The notes below the pieces were generated by a model, which saw only the letters and a list, made by a program, of their open reading frames with translations, ran no database searches and was not told where the DNA came from. DNA of 64,000 bases. Origin: Nocardioides alkalitolerans DSM 16699 (lineage in GTDB: Bacteria > Actinomycetota > Actinomycetes > Propionibacteriales > Nocardioidaceae). Where the stretch lies: contig NZ_KE384533.1 in assembly GCF_000426525.1 (NCBI RefSeq), positions 1,280,562 to 1,344,561 on the forward strand, read 5' to 3'. Of this stretch, positions 32,898-41,415 are shown in pieces. Position 1 is the first letter of the stretch, and each line of letters begins with the position of its first letter. Made by a program: the position numbers and the translations under genes.

Positions 32898-33878
32898 ATG
32901 ACCGTCGCCCCCGAGGTGTCGCCGGAGCAGGAGAGCGAGCTCGCGGCCGCGTTCGACGCCACGATCGCCCGCCACGACCGCATCGAGCCCCGTGACTGGA
33001 TGCCGGAGAAGTACCGCGCGACGCTCGTGCGCCAGATCGCCCAGCACGCGCACTCCGAGATCATCGGGATGCAGCCGGAGGGCAACTGGATCACCCGCGC
33101 GCCCTCGCTGCGCCGCAAGGCGATCCTGCTCGCCAAGGTGCAGGACGAGGCGGGCCACGGCCTCTACCTCTACTCCGCCTGCGAGACGCTCGGCGTCTCC
33201 CGCCAGGAGCTGACGGAGAGGCTGATCAGTGGGCAGCAGAAGTACTCCTCGATCTTCAACTACCCGACGCTCTCGTACGCCGACGTCGGCACCATCGGCT
33301 GGCTCGTCGACGGCGCCGCCATCGCCAACCAGGTGCCGCTGTGCCGCACGTCGTACGGGCCCTACGGCCGCTCGATGATCCGGATCTGCAAGGAGGAGTC
33401 GTTCCACCAGCGCCAGGGCTACGAGCTGCTGGCCACGATGATGCGCGGCACCGACGAGCAGCGCGCCATGGTGCAGGAGTCGGTCGACCGGTTCTGGTGG
33501 CCCGCACTGATGATGTTCGGCCCGCCCGACGACGACTCCCCGAACACGGCCCAGTCGATGGCGTGGGGCATCAAGCGCGACACCAACGACGAGCTGCGGC
33601 AGAAGTTCGTCGACATGAGCGTCCCGCAGGCCGAGCGCCTGGGGGTGACCCTGCCCGACCCCGGGCTGGTCTGGAACGCCGAGCGCGGCTACCACGACTT
33701 CGGCCAGCCCGACTGGGACGAGTTCTACGCCGTCGTGCAGGGCTCGGGCCCCTGCAACGCTCAGCGGATCGCGCACCGTCGGCGGGCCCACGAGGAGGGC
33801 GCCTGGGTGCGGGAGGCCGCCACGGCCTTCGCCGCCACGCAGCAGGTCGCCACGCAGCACGACGAGGCCCGGTCGTGA
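32898..33878 (+). CDS. paaA: 1,2-phenylacetyl-CoA epoxidase, catalytic subunit PaaA
   Basis: A protein of 326 residues. PaaA holds the di-iron centre that turns phenylacetyl-CoA into the ring 1,2-epoxide. The helix-bundle ligands are in QIAQHAHSEIIGMQPEG, ILLAKVQDEAGHGLYLYSACE and CKEESFHQRQGYELL. NAERGYHDFGQPDWDEFYAVVQG near the C-terminus is typical. GGAGGA precedes ATG 32898 (a TTG at 32877 is also open). It leads paaABCDE, with four-base or short overlaps. Confidence 0.95.
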   Translation: MTVAPEVSPEQESELAAAFDATIARHDRIEPRDWMPEKYRATLVRQIAQHAHSEIIGMQPEGNWITRAPSLRRKAILLAKVQDEAGHGLYLYSACETLGVSRQELTERLISGQQKYSSIFNYPTLSYADVGTIGWLVDGAAIANQVPLCRTSYGPYGRSMIRICKEESFHQRQGYELLATMMRGTDEQRAMVQESVDRFWWPALMMFGPPDDDSPNTAQSMAWGIKRDTNDELRQKFVDMSVPQAERLGVTLPDPGLVWNAERGYHDFGQPDWDEFYAVVQGSGPCNAQRIAHRRRAHEEGAWVREAATAFAATQQVATQHDEARS

Positions 33879-34180
33879 CCGGGCCGGCCGACCGTCCCCG
33901 CGCGGAGTGGCCGCTCTACGAGGTGTTCGTGCGCGGCAAGCGCGGGCTCAACCACGTGCACGTCGGCTCGCTCCACGCCACCGACGACGAGATGGCCCTG
34001 CGGCACGCCCGCGACGTCTACACCCGCCGCAACGAGGGGGTCAGCATCTGGGTCGTGCGCTCCGACGCGGTGGCCGCCTCGAGCCCGGACGAGAAGGACC
34101 CCCTCTTCGCCCCCGCCGGCGACAAGGTCTACCGGCACCCGACCTTCTACGCCGTCGCCGACGACGTCCCCCACATGTGA
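33875..34180 (+). CDS. paaB: 1,2-phenylacetyl-CoA epoxidase subunit PaaB
   Basis: A protein of 101 residues, the usual length. The sequence EWPLYEVFVRGKRGLNHVHVGSLHATDDEMALRHARDVYTRR is diagnostic, followed by EGVSIWVVRSDAVAAS and KDPLFAPAGDKVYRHPTFY. PaaB bridges PaaAC units in the complex. GTG 33875 overlaps the paaA stop as GTGA. Confidence 0.95.
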   Translation: MTGPADRPRAEWPLYEVFVRGKRGLNHVHVGSLHATDDEMALRHARDVYTRRNEGVSIWVVRSDAVAASSPDEKDPLFAPAGDKVYRHPTFYAVADDVPHM

Positions 34181-34187
34181 GCCGACG

Positions 34188-35165
34188 ATGACCGACCACG
34201 ACACCCCCACGCCCGGCGCGAGCACGAGCGCGAGCACGAGCCACGACCACGACGCCGACCACGGGTCCGTGTTCGACGGGCTGCTCGGCGGTGACGACTC
34301 CCAGTGGGCGTTCGGCACCGATTTCGAGGACCCGTTGGCCGGGGTCGACACCACGATCCCCGACGGTGTCGACGCCGCGGCGCTCGCGTCGTACTGCCTG
34401 ATGCTCGGCGACGACGCGCTCGTGGCCTCCCACCGCCTCTCGCAGTGGGCAAGCAACGCGCCCGACCTCGAGGACGACATCGCGCTGGCCAACGTGGCCC
34501 TCGACCTGCTCGGCCAAGCCCGGCTGCTGCTCACCCGGGCGGCCGCCGCCGACGCCCGGCTCGTGCCCCGGCTGCCCGAGGGGTCGCCGGTCCCGCCCGA
34601 GGACGCGCTCGCCTTCTTCCGCGACGAGTCGGCGTTCCGCAACGTACGGCTCGTCGAGGCCGAGAACGGCGACTTCGCGGAGACGGTGGCCCGGCTGCTG
34701 GTCTTCTCGACGTACCGGCTCGCCCTGCTGCAGCGCCTCGCCGGCAGCCGCGACGGCGTGCTGTCGGCCATCGCGGTGAAGGGGGTCAAGGAGGTGACCT
34801 ACCACCGCGACTACGCGGGCCGCTGGTTCCTCACGCTCGCCCGCGGTACGGCGGAGTCCCGGCGCCGTCTCGTGGCCGGGCTCGACCGGGTCTGGCCGCT
34901 GCGCGCCGAGCTGTTCCGCACGCACGCCGTCGAACGGACGGTGGCGGAGCAGGGCGTCGGTGTGGACCCGGCCGACGTGGCCGACGAGGTCGACGTGCTG
35001 CTGGAGCAGGTGCTGTCGGTGAGCGGCATCGACCGTCCCGAGGTGCCGCCGACGGGGACCGTCGGGGGCGGCGCCGGCCGCGACGGCCGGCACACCGAGG
35101 CGATGGGCCGCCTCCTCGCCGAGATGCAGGTCGTCGCGCGCGCCCACCCGAGCGGGCGGTGGTGA
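34188..35165 (+). CDS. paaC: 1,2-phenylacetyl-CoA epoxidase structural subunit PaaC
   Basis: A protein of 325 residues, longer than typical PaaC. The first ~30 residues are Ser/Thr/His/Asp-rich low complexity encoded by GCGAGCACGA-type repeats. The helical core is clear: LASYCLMLGDDALVASHRLSQWASNAPDLEDDIALANVALDLLGQARLLL, FRDESAFRNVRLVEAENGDFAETVARLLVFSTYR and KEVTYHRDYAGRWFLTLARG. PaaC partners PaaA without a metal of its own. The His/Asp-rich N-terminus is an oddity whose use is unknown. Confidence 0.93.
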   Translation: MTDHDTPTPGASTSASTSHDHDADHGSVFDGLLGGDDSQWAFGTDFEDPLAGVDTTIPDGVDAAALASYCLMLGDDALVASHRLSQWASNAPDLEDDIALANVALDLLGQARLLLTRAAAADARLVPRLPEGSPVPPEDALAFFRDESAFRNVRLVEAENGDFAETVARLLVFSTYRLALLQRLAGSRDGVLSAIAVKGVKEVTYHRDYAGRWFLTLARGTAESRRRLVAGLDRVWPLRAELFRTHAVERTVAEQGVGVDPADVADEVDVLLEQVLSVSGIDRPEVPPTGTVGGGAGRDGRHTEAMGRLLAEMQVVARAHPSGRW

Positions 35166-35689
35166 GGGTGGTGGCGGACCCGGCGCGACCGCATGCCCGG
35201 CCGGACCCTCGCGCCGTCGCGGCGAGGGTCGTCGACCCCGAGATGCCGATGCTCACGCTCGAGGCCCTCGGCGTGCTCCGCGAGGTGGGCGTCGGGGCCG
35301 ACGGTCGCGTCCGCGTGACGATCACGCCGACCTACTCCGGCTGCCCGGCCATGGCCACGATGCGCGACGACCTCGTGCACGCGCTGCGCGACGAGGGGTA
35401 CGACGACGTGGTCGTGCAGGTGCGGCTCGAACCGGCATGGTCGACGGACTGGATCACCCCGGAGGGACGTCGGGCCCTCGGCGACCACGGCGTCTCGGTG
35501 CCCGGCCCCGCGCCCCGCCACGACGGGCCGGTGCCCCTCACCCTCGCCCCCGTGCGGCGCGCGCTGGTCTGCCCGCGCTGCGGGGCGTCCGACACCCGGC
35601 TCGTCTCCGAGTTCGGCCCCACCGCCTGCAAGGCCGTCTACCGCTGCGCGGACTGCCTCGAGCCGTTCGAGCACGTGAAGGAGATCTGA
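35162..35689 (+). CDS. paaD: phenylacetate epoxidase assembly protein PaaD
   Basis: A protein of 175 residues. The N-terminal MIP18/FeS-assembly (DUF59-like) domain includes RVVDPEMPMLTLEALGVLREV and TPTYSGCPAMATMRDDL. The C-terminal zinc-ribbon has CPRCGAS and, after ~20 residues, CADCLEP. PaaD is needed for iron-sulfur maturation of the reductase. GTG 35162 overlaps the paaC stop as GTGA and is preferred; other in-frame GTG codons follow at once. Confidence 0.92.
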   Translation: MRVVADPARPHARPDPRAVAARVVDPEMPMLTLEALGVLREVGVGADGRVRVTITPTYSGCPAMATMRDDLVHALRDEGYDDVVVQVRLEPAWSTDWITPEGRRALGDHGVSVPGPAPRHDGPVPLTLAPVRRALVCPRCGASDTRLVSEFGPTACKAVYRCADCLEPFEHVKEI

Positions 35690-35690
35690 G

Positions 35691-36794
35691 ATGACGTCCG
35701 CCCCCGCCGCGACGGCCTCGACCCTCCCGGCCCGCGCTGCGCGCTCGACGTTCCACGCCCTCACCGTCGCCGCGGTCGAGCGGCTCACCGACGACGCGGT
35801 GGCGGTGACGTTCGACGTGCCCGACGACCTGCGGGAGACCTTCGCGTTCGCGGCCGGGCAGTCCCTGACCCTGCGCCGCACGGTCGACGGCCGGGAGCAC
35901 CGCCGCTCCTACTCGATCTGCGCCCCGGCCGGCGCGCGCCCGCGGGTCGGCGTCCGGGAGGTCCCGGGCGGGCTGTTCTCCTCGTGGCTCGCGCGGGAGG
36001 TGGCGGTCGGCGACGTCGTCGAGGTGCAGGCGCCCAGCGGCAGCTTCCGCGCCGACCCCGACGAGGGCGGCCGCCACCTCTGTATCGCCGCCGGCTCGGG
36101 CATCACTCCGATGCTGTCGATCGCGAGCTCCGTCCTGGCCCACCCCGACGCGCGCGTCAGCCTGCTCTACGGCAACCGCCGCACGAGCAGCGTCATGTTC
36201 GCCGAGGACCTCGCCGACCTGAAGAACCGGTACGGCGCGCGCCTCGAGCTCGTGCACGTGCTCTCGCGCGAGCCCCGCGACGTCGACCTCTTCTCGGGCC
36301 GTCTCGACGCCGACCGGCTGCGCCGGCTCCTCACGCTGCTCGTGCCGGTCGACGGCGTCGACCACGTCTGGCTCTGCGGGCCGTTCGGTCTGGTCACCGA
36401 CGCCCGCGCGGTGCTCGACGAGCTGGGGGTGCCGCGCGAGCGGGTGCACGTCGAGCTCTTCCACGTCGACGCGCCGCCGCCCGAGGTGACCCGCGAGGAG
36501 GTCGTGGCCACGGGCGACGTCAGCGTCGTGACCATCGTGCTCGACGGACGCAGCACCACGGCGCCGATGCCGCGCTCGGGCACGATCCTCGACGGCGCGG
36601 CGGGCGTCCGCAGCGACCTGCCGTTCGCCTGCAAGGGCGGGGTGTGCGGCACGTGCCGGGCCCACGTGACGTCCGGCGCGGTCGACATGCGTCGCAACTA
36701 CGCCCTCGGTGCCGACGAGGTCGCGGCGGGGTTCGTGCTCACCTGCCAGACCTTCCCGGTCGACGAGACGGTCACGGTCGACTTCGACGCCTGA
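35691..36794 (+). CDS. paaE: phenylacetate epoxidase reductase PaaE
   Basis: A protein of 367 residues that passes electrons from NADPH to the di-iron centre. The N-terminal FNR module has HRRSYSICAPAG for FAD and CIAAGSGITPMLSIASSVL for NADPH. Its FNR C-terminal motif is VWLCGPFGLVTDARAVL. The plant-type ferredoxin C-terminus has CKGGVCGTCRAH and CQTFP, the four [2Fe-2S] cysteines. It starts one base after paaD. PaaK, PaaZ and PaaJ are not seen in this window. Confidence 0.95.
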   Translation: MTSAPAATASTLPARAARSTFHALTVAAVERLTDDAVAVTFDVPDDLRETFAFAAGQSLTLRRTVDGREHRRSYSICAPAGARPRVGVREVPGGLFSSWLAREVAVGDVVEVQAPSGSFRADPDEGGRHLCIAAGSGITPMLSIASSVLAHPDARVSLLYGNRRTSSVMFAEDLADLKNRYGARLELVHVLSREPRDVDLFSGRLDADRLRRLLTLLVPVDGVDHVWLCGPFGLVTDARAVLDELGVPRERVHVELFHVDAPPPEVTREEVVATGDVSVVTIVLDGRSTTAPMPRSGTILDGAAGVRSDLPFACKGGVCGTCRAHVTSGAVDMRRNYALGADEVAAGFVLTCQTFPVDETVTVDFDA

Positions 36795-36868
36795 GCCCCC
36801 TCGCGCCGTACGGTGCGGACCACAGGCGGGAGCGCACGACCGCGCTCGGCCGGGAGGAGGGCTGGGCC

Positions 36869-37711
36869 ATGGCGGTTCCCGAGCTGGTCGGGGTGTACGG
36901 CGGGGGCCGGATGGGCGCGGGCATCGTGCACGCCTTCCTCCTGGTGGGGGCGCGGGTCGTGGTGGTGGAGACCTCCGACGCCACGGCCGGGGCCGCGCAC
37001 GACCGGGTCGCCGGCACCCTCGCGCAGGCTGCGGAGCGGGGCCAGGTGCCCGAGGGGGTCGGGGCCGCGCTCGCCCGGTTGACGACCACGACCGACCCGC
37101 ACGCGCTCGCCGCCGCGGGGCTGGTGGTCGAGGCCGTCCCCGAGCTGCCCGACCTCAAGGCCGAGGTGCTCGCCCGGATCGCGGCGGCCGCCCCCGACGC
37201 CGTCGTCGCGACGAACACGAGCTCGCTGTCGGTCGACGGGCTGGCGGCAGCGCTGCCGGACCCGGCGCGGTTCGTCGGCCTCCACTTCTTCAACCCGGTG
37301 CCCGCCAGCGACCTCGTCGAGATCGTCGTCGGCAGCGCGACCGCCCCCGACGTCGTGACGGCCGCGCAGGGCTGGGTCGTCGACCTCGGCAAGACCGCCG
37401 TCACGGTCGCGGACAGCCCGGGCTTCGCGAGCAGCCGCCTCGGGGTCGCGCTCGCACTGGAGGCGATGCGGATGCTCGACGAGGGCGTGGCGAGCGCCGA
37501 CGACATCGACACGGCCATGACGCTGGGCTACCGCCACCCCGTCGGCCCGCTGCGCACCACGGACCTGGTCGGGCTCGACGTGCGCCTCGCCATCGCCGAG
37601 CACCTCGAGCGCGAGCTCGGGCCGCGGTTCGCGCCCCCGCAGGTGCTGCGCGACCACGTCGCCGCCGGGCGTCTGGGGCGCAAGTCCGGTCAGGGGTTCT
37701 TCACGTGGTGA
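36869..37711 (+). CDS. 3-hydroxyacyl-CoA dehydrogenase, PaaH-like
   Basis: A protein of 280 residues. The NAD site GVYGGGRMGAGIVHAFLLVGARVVVVE, the ATNTSSLSVDGLAAAL region, GLHFFNPVPASDLVEIV with the catalytic His, DSPGFASSRLGVALALEA and the C-terminal GLDVRLAIAEHL and GRLGRKSGQGFFTW fit the family. It would oxidise 3-hydroxyadipyl-CoA in the lower paa route. GGGAGGAGG precedes ATG 36869, and a TACGGT -10-like hexamer at ~36810 suggests its own promoter. The stop overlaps the convergent TetR gene by 11 bases. Confidence 0.9.
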   Translation: MAVPELVGVYGGGRMGAGIVHAFLLVGARVVVVETSDATAGAAHDRVAGTLAQAAERGQVPEGVGAALARLTTTTDPHALAAAGLVVEAVPELPDLKAEVLARIAAAAPDAVVATNTSSLSVDGLAAALPDPARFVGLHFFNPVPASDLVEIVVGSATAPDVVTAAQGWVVDLGKTAVTVADSPGFASSRLGVALALEAMRMLDEGVASADDIDTAMTLGYRHPVGPLRTTDLVGLDVRLAIAEHLERELGPRFAPPQVLRDHVAAGRLGRKSGQGFFTW

Positions 37712-38360
37712 GGTCGGGCGCGTCGATCCCGCCGAACACCATCGCGACCACCGTGCCGGCCAGGACGTCGACGTCCAGCTGACCGCCCGGGCGATACCAC
37801 TCCACCAGCGAGTTCACGAGGCCGAACAGCAGGCGGCTGACCAGCTCGGGGGGAAGGTCGGCCCGCACGCTGCCCTCCGCGACCGCGTCGGTCACGAGCC
37901 GGGCGAGGCGGTCGTCGAGCAGTCGCCGGCGCTCGAGGGCGGCCAGCTCCACCTCGCTGTTGCCGCGCACCCGCAGCAGCAGCGTGACGGCGGGCAGGTG
38001 GGCGACCAGGATGTGCACCGACTGGTGGACGACGGCACGGAGCCGCTCGTACGCCGGCACGTCGGCGCTCCCTCCCGCCGGCACCGTCCCGACGGCTGCG
38101 TCGACCGCTGCGGTGAGCTCGTCGAGCGCCTCGTCGAGCGCCGCCGACAGCAGGTGCTCCTTGCTCGGCACGTGGTGGTAGATGGCCGACTTCGTGAGCC
38201 CGAGATCCTTGGCGATGTCGCCGATGCTCGTGCCGTCGTACCCGTGGCGGTTGAAGAGGTCGATCGCGCGGCGCAGCACGGTCGCCTGGTCGTAGCCGGG
38301 CCGTCCGCGGCGGGGTGCCGGGGACGACGGTGGACGCGCCGGGGGGTCGGTGTCGGGCAC
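37701..38360 (-). CDS. TetR-family regulator, probable PaaR
   Basis: A protein of 219 residues. The HTH is TVLRRAIDLFNRHGYDGTSIGDIAKDLGLTKSAIYHHVPSKEHLL, and the C-terminal domain is helical with PELVSRLLFGLVNSLVEWYRPGG. It resembles PaaR, the phenylacetyl-CoA-responsive repressor, and the location at the end of paaABCDE-paaH agrees. GTG 38360 is supported by AAGGA; the frame is open to 38504. A likely target is the operator near 32855. Confidence 0.85.
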   Translation of the reverse strand: MPDTDPPARPPSSPAPRRGRPGYDQATVLRRAIDLFNRHGYDGTSIGDIAKDLGLTKSAIYHHVPSKEHLLSAALDEALDELTAAVDAAVGTVPAGGSADVPAYERLRAVVHQSVHILVAHLPAVTLLLRVRGNSEVELAALERRRLLDDRLARLVTDAVAEGSVRADLPPELVSRLLFGLVNSLVEWYRPGGQLDVDVLAGTVVAMVFGGIDAPDLTT

Positions 38361-38673
38361 GCGGCGATCCTTCCACGAGGACGTCCTGCCGCCGCCCCGG
38401 GCGAGGCCGGTGAGGTATCGGTGAGGGTCGCGACCTGACGAATTCCCAGCAACGGCGCGGGCTTCGGGGATCAGACAGTCCATACAGGGTGTCCTGACAC
38501 CCACGTCGTAGATGAGTGACCCAAATCACACCACACGTATGGTGAACACTGCTCCGTTTGGTTTCAGGTACCTTCGGATCTCTGCGTATCTTTTACGTTC
38601 GTCGGCAGTCGGCGGGTGGTCCAGCCGGTGCGATGAACGCTCCACGGGGCGAGAGGGCAGGAGGTGGGGCGTC
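38361..38673. promoter_or_regulatory. AT-rich divergent gap with a perfect 16-base palindrome
   Basis: The 313-base gap holds GGGTGTC-CT-GACACCC at 38487-38502. The bases ~38515-38605 are clearly AT-richer than the genes and probably contain the promoter of the gene at 38674. No gene is convincing here. Confidence 0.6.
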
Positions 38674-39447
38674 GTGCGTCCGTCACGCGACGAGGAGGTG
38701 CGCACCACGCCCCTCGAGGGGGTGTGGTCGGCTGACGCGGACGCGCCGACGCCGCGCGGCGGGGGCGATCCCGTCACCGAGGACCACGACTGGCTCGAGA
38801 TCTTCGCCGGCCCGCCCGGCGAGCAGTCCCTCCGCGACGCGCAGGGCGCGCCCGAGCTACGGCGCCAGGCGATGCGCTGGCAGCCCCTGGCCCTGCCGCA
38901 GGAGCAGGAGAGCTGGCTCGACGAGGCGTGGCGCGAGCTGCCCGTCGAGGTCCGGTCGGCCGCGGCCGAGCTCGCCTCCGGGGCGGGCGCTACCGCCGTC
39001 GCCCGCGGTCGTGCGCTCTCCGTCGCCCACGTGCGCAACCTCCGTCACCAGGCGGGTGTCGCGCTCGCCGCGGCGCAGCGTCGCCACAGCCCCGGCACCG
39101 ACGCCGTCCTCCTCGCCACGATCGGTCAGCGCGCCGCGGTCCCCGACGCCGAGCTGAGCCGCTACCTCCCGCCCGGGCCGTCCGCCGCCCGTGCCGTGCT
39201 GCTCATGCACCTTGGGGCCGAGCCGCCCGTCACCTGGGCCGGCCGTCTGCACGGCTTCTGGACCCTCACCGCCGAGGCCCTCGACATGCGCCTGCGCACC
39301 CTGAGCCGGGCCGTTCCCCTCTCGCCCACGCTCGGGCAGGCCGTCGCGAGCCGCATCGGCATCGACGTCGGCGTGCCGTGGTGGGACCTGCTCTCCGACC
39401 CCCGCAGCCCCGTCGTGACCCGGATGGGCGGCTGGGTGGCGCGCTGA
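38674..39447 (+). CDS. hypothetical protein with an HTH-like segment
   Basis: A protein of 257 residues, not recognised. LPVEVRSAAAELASGAGATAVARGRALSVAHVRNLRHQAGVALAAA looks like a helix-turn-helix of the sigma region 4 or LuxR kind, so DNA binding is possible. The middle (YLPPGPSAARAVLLMHLGAEPPVTWAGRLHGFWTL) is helical. The C-terminus has PWWDLLSDPRSPVVTRMGGW. AGGAGGTG precedes GTG 38674; ATG 38512 is open but would use the AT-rich promoter-like stretch as coding. Confidence 0.65.
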   Translation: MRPSRDEEVRTTPLEGVWSADADAPTPRGGGDPVTEDHDWLEIFAGPPGEQSLRDAQGAPELRRQAMRWQPLALPQEQESWLDEAWRELPVEVRSAAAELASGAGATAVARGRALSVAHVRNLRHQAGVALAAAQRRHSPGTDAVLLATIGQRAAVPDAELSRYLPPGPSAARAVLLMHLGAEPPVTWAGRLHGFWTLTAEALDMRLRTLSRAVPLSPTLGQAVASRIGIDVGVPWWDLLSDPRSPVVTRMGGWVAR

Positions 39448-39453
39448 GCGCCG

Positions 39454-39840
39454 TCAGTCGGTCGGCGGGTGCTCGGCCACGCAGAACAGGGTGCCCTCGG
39501 GGTCGGCCAGCGTCGACCACTGCACCCACGGGACCTCGTCGAGCACGTCCCACCGGTGGGACGCACCCAGGGCGACCAGCCGAGCGACCGTCGCGGTGCG
39601 GGAGCCCCACGGCACGGTGAGGTCGAGGTGCTGCGCCTGGTGGTCGGGTCGTGGGCCGCTGCGTGGCGTGAGGAAGAGGCCGAAACCACCCGGTCCGGGC
39701 GCGAGGTAGACGTTCTCCCCGGCCGGGTGCGCCGTGCTGCCGAGCGCCTCGGCCCAGAAGACCGCGAGCGCCGTCGGGTCGTCGACCTCCAGGTTCACGG
39801 CTCCGAGGGTCGGGTGGACGGCGTGCGGCGGTGTGGTCAC
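39454..39840 (-). CDS. VOC (glyoxalase/bleomycin resistance) superfamily protein
   Basis: A protein of 128 residues with the two beta-alpha-beta modules of the VOC fold: LGAVNLEVDDPTALAVFWAEALGS and the C-terminal LADPEGTLFCVAEHP. HLDLTVPWGSRTATVARLVALGASHRWDV resembles the glyoxalase-like group. Substrate unknown. TAGGGT is placed six bases before GTG 39840, so the transcript is probably leaderless. It is divergent from the flavoprotein gene. Confidence 0.85.
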   Translation of the reverse strand: MTTPPHAVHPTLGAVNLEVDDPTALAVFWAEALGSTAHPAGENVYLAPGPGGFGLFLTPRSGPRPDHQAQHLDLTVPWGSRTATVARLVALGASHRWDVLDEVPWVQWSTLADPEGTLFCVAEHPPTD

Positions 39841-39922
39841 GGACCCACCCTAGGAGCGGGGGCGGCCGGCGTCGTACGGCGACCGCGCGGGCACGGTCGC
39901 GCACCCGGGTGGCCCCCGGTGC

Positions 39923-39934
39923 CATGCTGGCGTC
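39923..39934 (+). promoter_or_regulatory. leaderless-type promoter of the flavoprotein gene
   Basis: CATGCT at 39923-39928 lies six bases before ATG 39935. On the opposite strand TAGGGT sits 6 bases before the VOC gene's GTG. Both start codons lack a Shine-Dalgarno. Confidence 0.35.
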
Positions 39935-41359
39935 ATGAGCAACGAGCGCGAGGTGGACCTGGTCGTCGTCGGCACCGGACCCGGCGGGGAGGCCCTCGCC
40001 TCCGGCGCCGCGAAGGCCGGTCTCGAGGTCGTGGCCGTCGAGAAGCACCTGGTTGGCGGCGAGTGCCCCTACTACGGGTGCATCCCCTCGAAGATGATGG
40101 TGCGCGCCGGCGACGCGCTCGCCGAGGCCCGCCGCGCGGGCACGCTGGCCGGCGACGTCGAGGTGGTGGCGTCCTGGGCGCCGGTGGCCCGCCGCATCTC
40201 CGAGGAGGCCACGAGCGGTTGGGACGACGCCGCCGCCGTGCAGCGCCTCGAGGACGCCGGGGCCGCCCTGGCCCGCGGGGAGGGCCGCCTCGACGGACCG
40301 CGCCGCGTCGTCGTGACCCCGCGGGGCGGGGGAGAGCCCACGACGTACGTCGCCCGCCGTGGCGTGGTGCTCAACCCGGGCACCCGCCCGTCCGCACCGC
40401 CCGTGCCGGGCCTGGAGGGCACGCCGTACTGGACCAACCGCGACGCCGTGCAGGTGACGTCGCTGCCGTCGACGCTCGTCGTGCTCGGCGGCGGCCCGAT
40501 CGGCTGCGAGATGGCGCAGGCCTTCGCCCGTTTCGGCGTGCGGGTGACGATCGTGCAGCACGGCGACCGCCTGCTCCCGCAGGACGAGCCCGAGGCCGCG
40601 GCGGTGCTCGAGCGCACGCTGCTCGACGAGGGCGTCCGGGTGCTGACCGAGGTCGAGGCGACCTCCGTCGCGTACGCCGACGGGTCCTTCACGGTGGGCC
40701 TCGACGAGGGGGACGACCTGGTGGCGGAGAAGCTCCTGGTCGCCGCCGGCCGCACGCCCAACCTCGACTCGCTGGGCCTGGAGTCGGTCGGGCTCGACCC
40801 CTCGGCCCGCACGATCGAGGTCGACGACCGCCTGCGTGCGGCCGGCGTCGAGGGTCTGTGGGTGATCGGCGACGTCACCGGCAAGGGCGCCTTCACGCAC
40901 GTGTCGATGTACCAGTCCGGCATCGCGCTGGCCGACGTGCTGGCGGACGGCCCGGGAGACGGTTCAGAAGACGGCTCCGGAGACCGGGGCCCCGCCGCCC
41001 GTTACCACGCCCTGCCCCACACCACCTTCACCGATCCCGAGGTCGCCGGCGTCGGCCTCACCGAGCAGCAGGCGCGCGACGCGGGGCTCGACGTACGCGT
41101 CGGCAGCACCCCGCTGGAGCAGTCCTCGCGGGGCTTCACCCACGGTCCCGGCGCCACCGGTCTCGTCAAGGTCGTCGAGGACGCCTCCCGCGGGGTGCTC
41201 GTGGGCGCGTCGGTCGTCGGCCCGCTCGGCGGCGAGATCATCGGGCTGCTGAACCTGGCCGTGCACGCGGAGGTGCCCGTCGCCACCCTGCGCACGATGA
41301 TCTACGCCTACCCGACGTTCCACCGGGCGATCGAGACCGCGCTGGCCGAGCTCGGGTGA
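39935..41359 (+). CDS. pyridine nucleotide-disulfide oxidoreductase (dihydrolipoamide/mercuric reductase-like)
   Basis: A protein of 474 residues. The FAD site is DLVVVGTGPGGEALASGAAKAG, the redox disulfide GGECPYYGCIPSKMM (Cys-x4-Cys), the NAD site VVLGGGPIGCEMAQAFARFG, and the second FAD site LWVIGDVTGKGAFTHVSMYQ. The C-terminal dimer domain ends in IYAYPTFHRAIETALAELG instead of the HPTLSE of lipoamide dehydrogenases, so the true substrate may differ. No 2-oxoacid dehydrogenase gene is adjacent. The stop overlaps a GTG that could start the HAD gene. Confidence 0.85.
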   Translation: MSNEREVDLVVVGTGPGGEALASGAAKAGLEVVAVEKHLVGGECPYYGCIPSKMMVRAGDALAEARRAGTLAGDVEVVASWAPVARRISEEATSGWDDAAAVQRLEDAGAALARGEGRLDGPRRVVVTPRGGGEPTTYVARRGVVLNPGTRPSAPPVPGLEGTPYWTNRDAVQVTSLPSTLVVLGGGPIGCEMAQAFARFGVRVTIVQHGDRLLPQDEPEAAAVLERTLLDEGVRVLTEVEATSVAYADGSFTVGLDEGDDLVAEKLLVAAGRTPNLDSLGLESVGLDPSARTIEVDDRLRAAGVEGLWVIGDVTGKGAFTHVSMYQSGIALADVLADGPGDGSEDGSGDRGPAARYHALPHTTFTDPEVAGVGLTEQQARDAGLDVRVGSTPLEQSSRGFTHGPGATGLVKVVEDASRGVLVGASVVGPLGGEIIGLLNLAVHAEVPVATLRTMIYAYPTFHRAIETALAELG

Positions 41360-41415
41360 CCGCGCCCACGCCCGCCGACTCGGCGCCGGACCGGGCCCCG
41401 GGCGAGACTCGGGGC

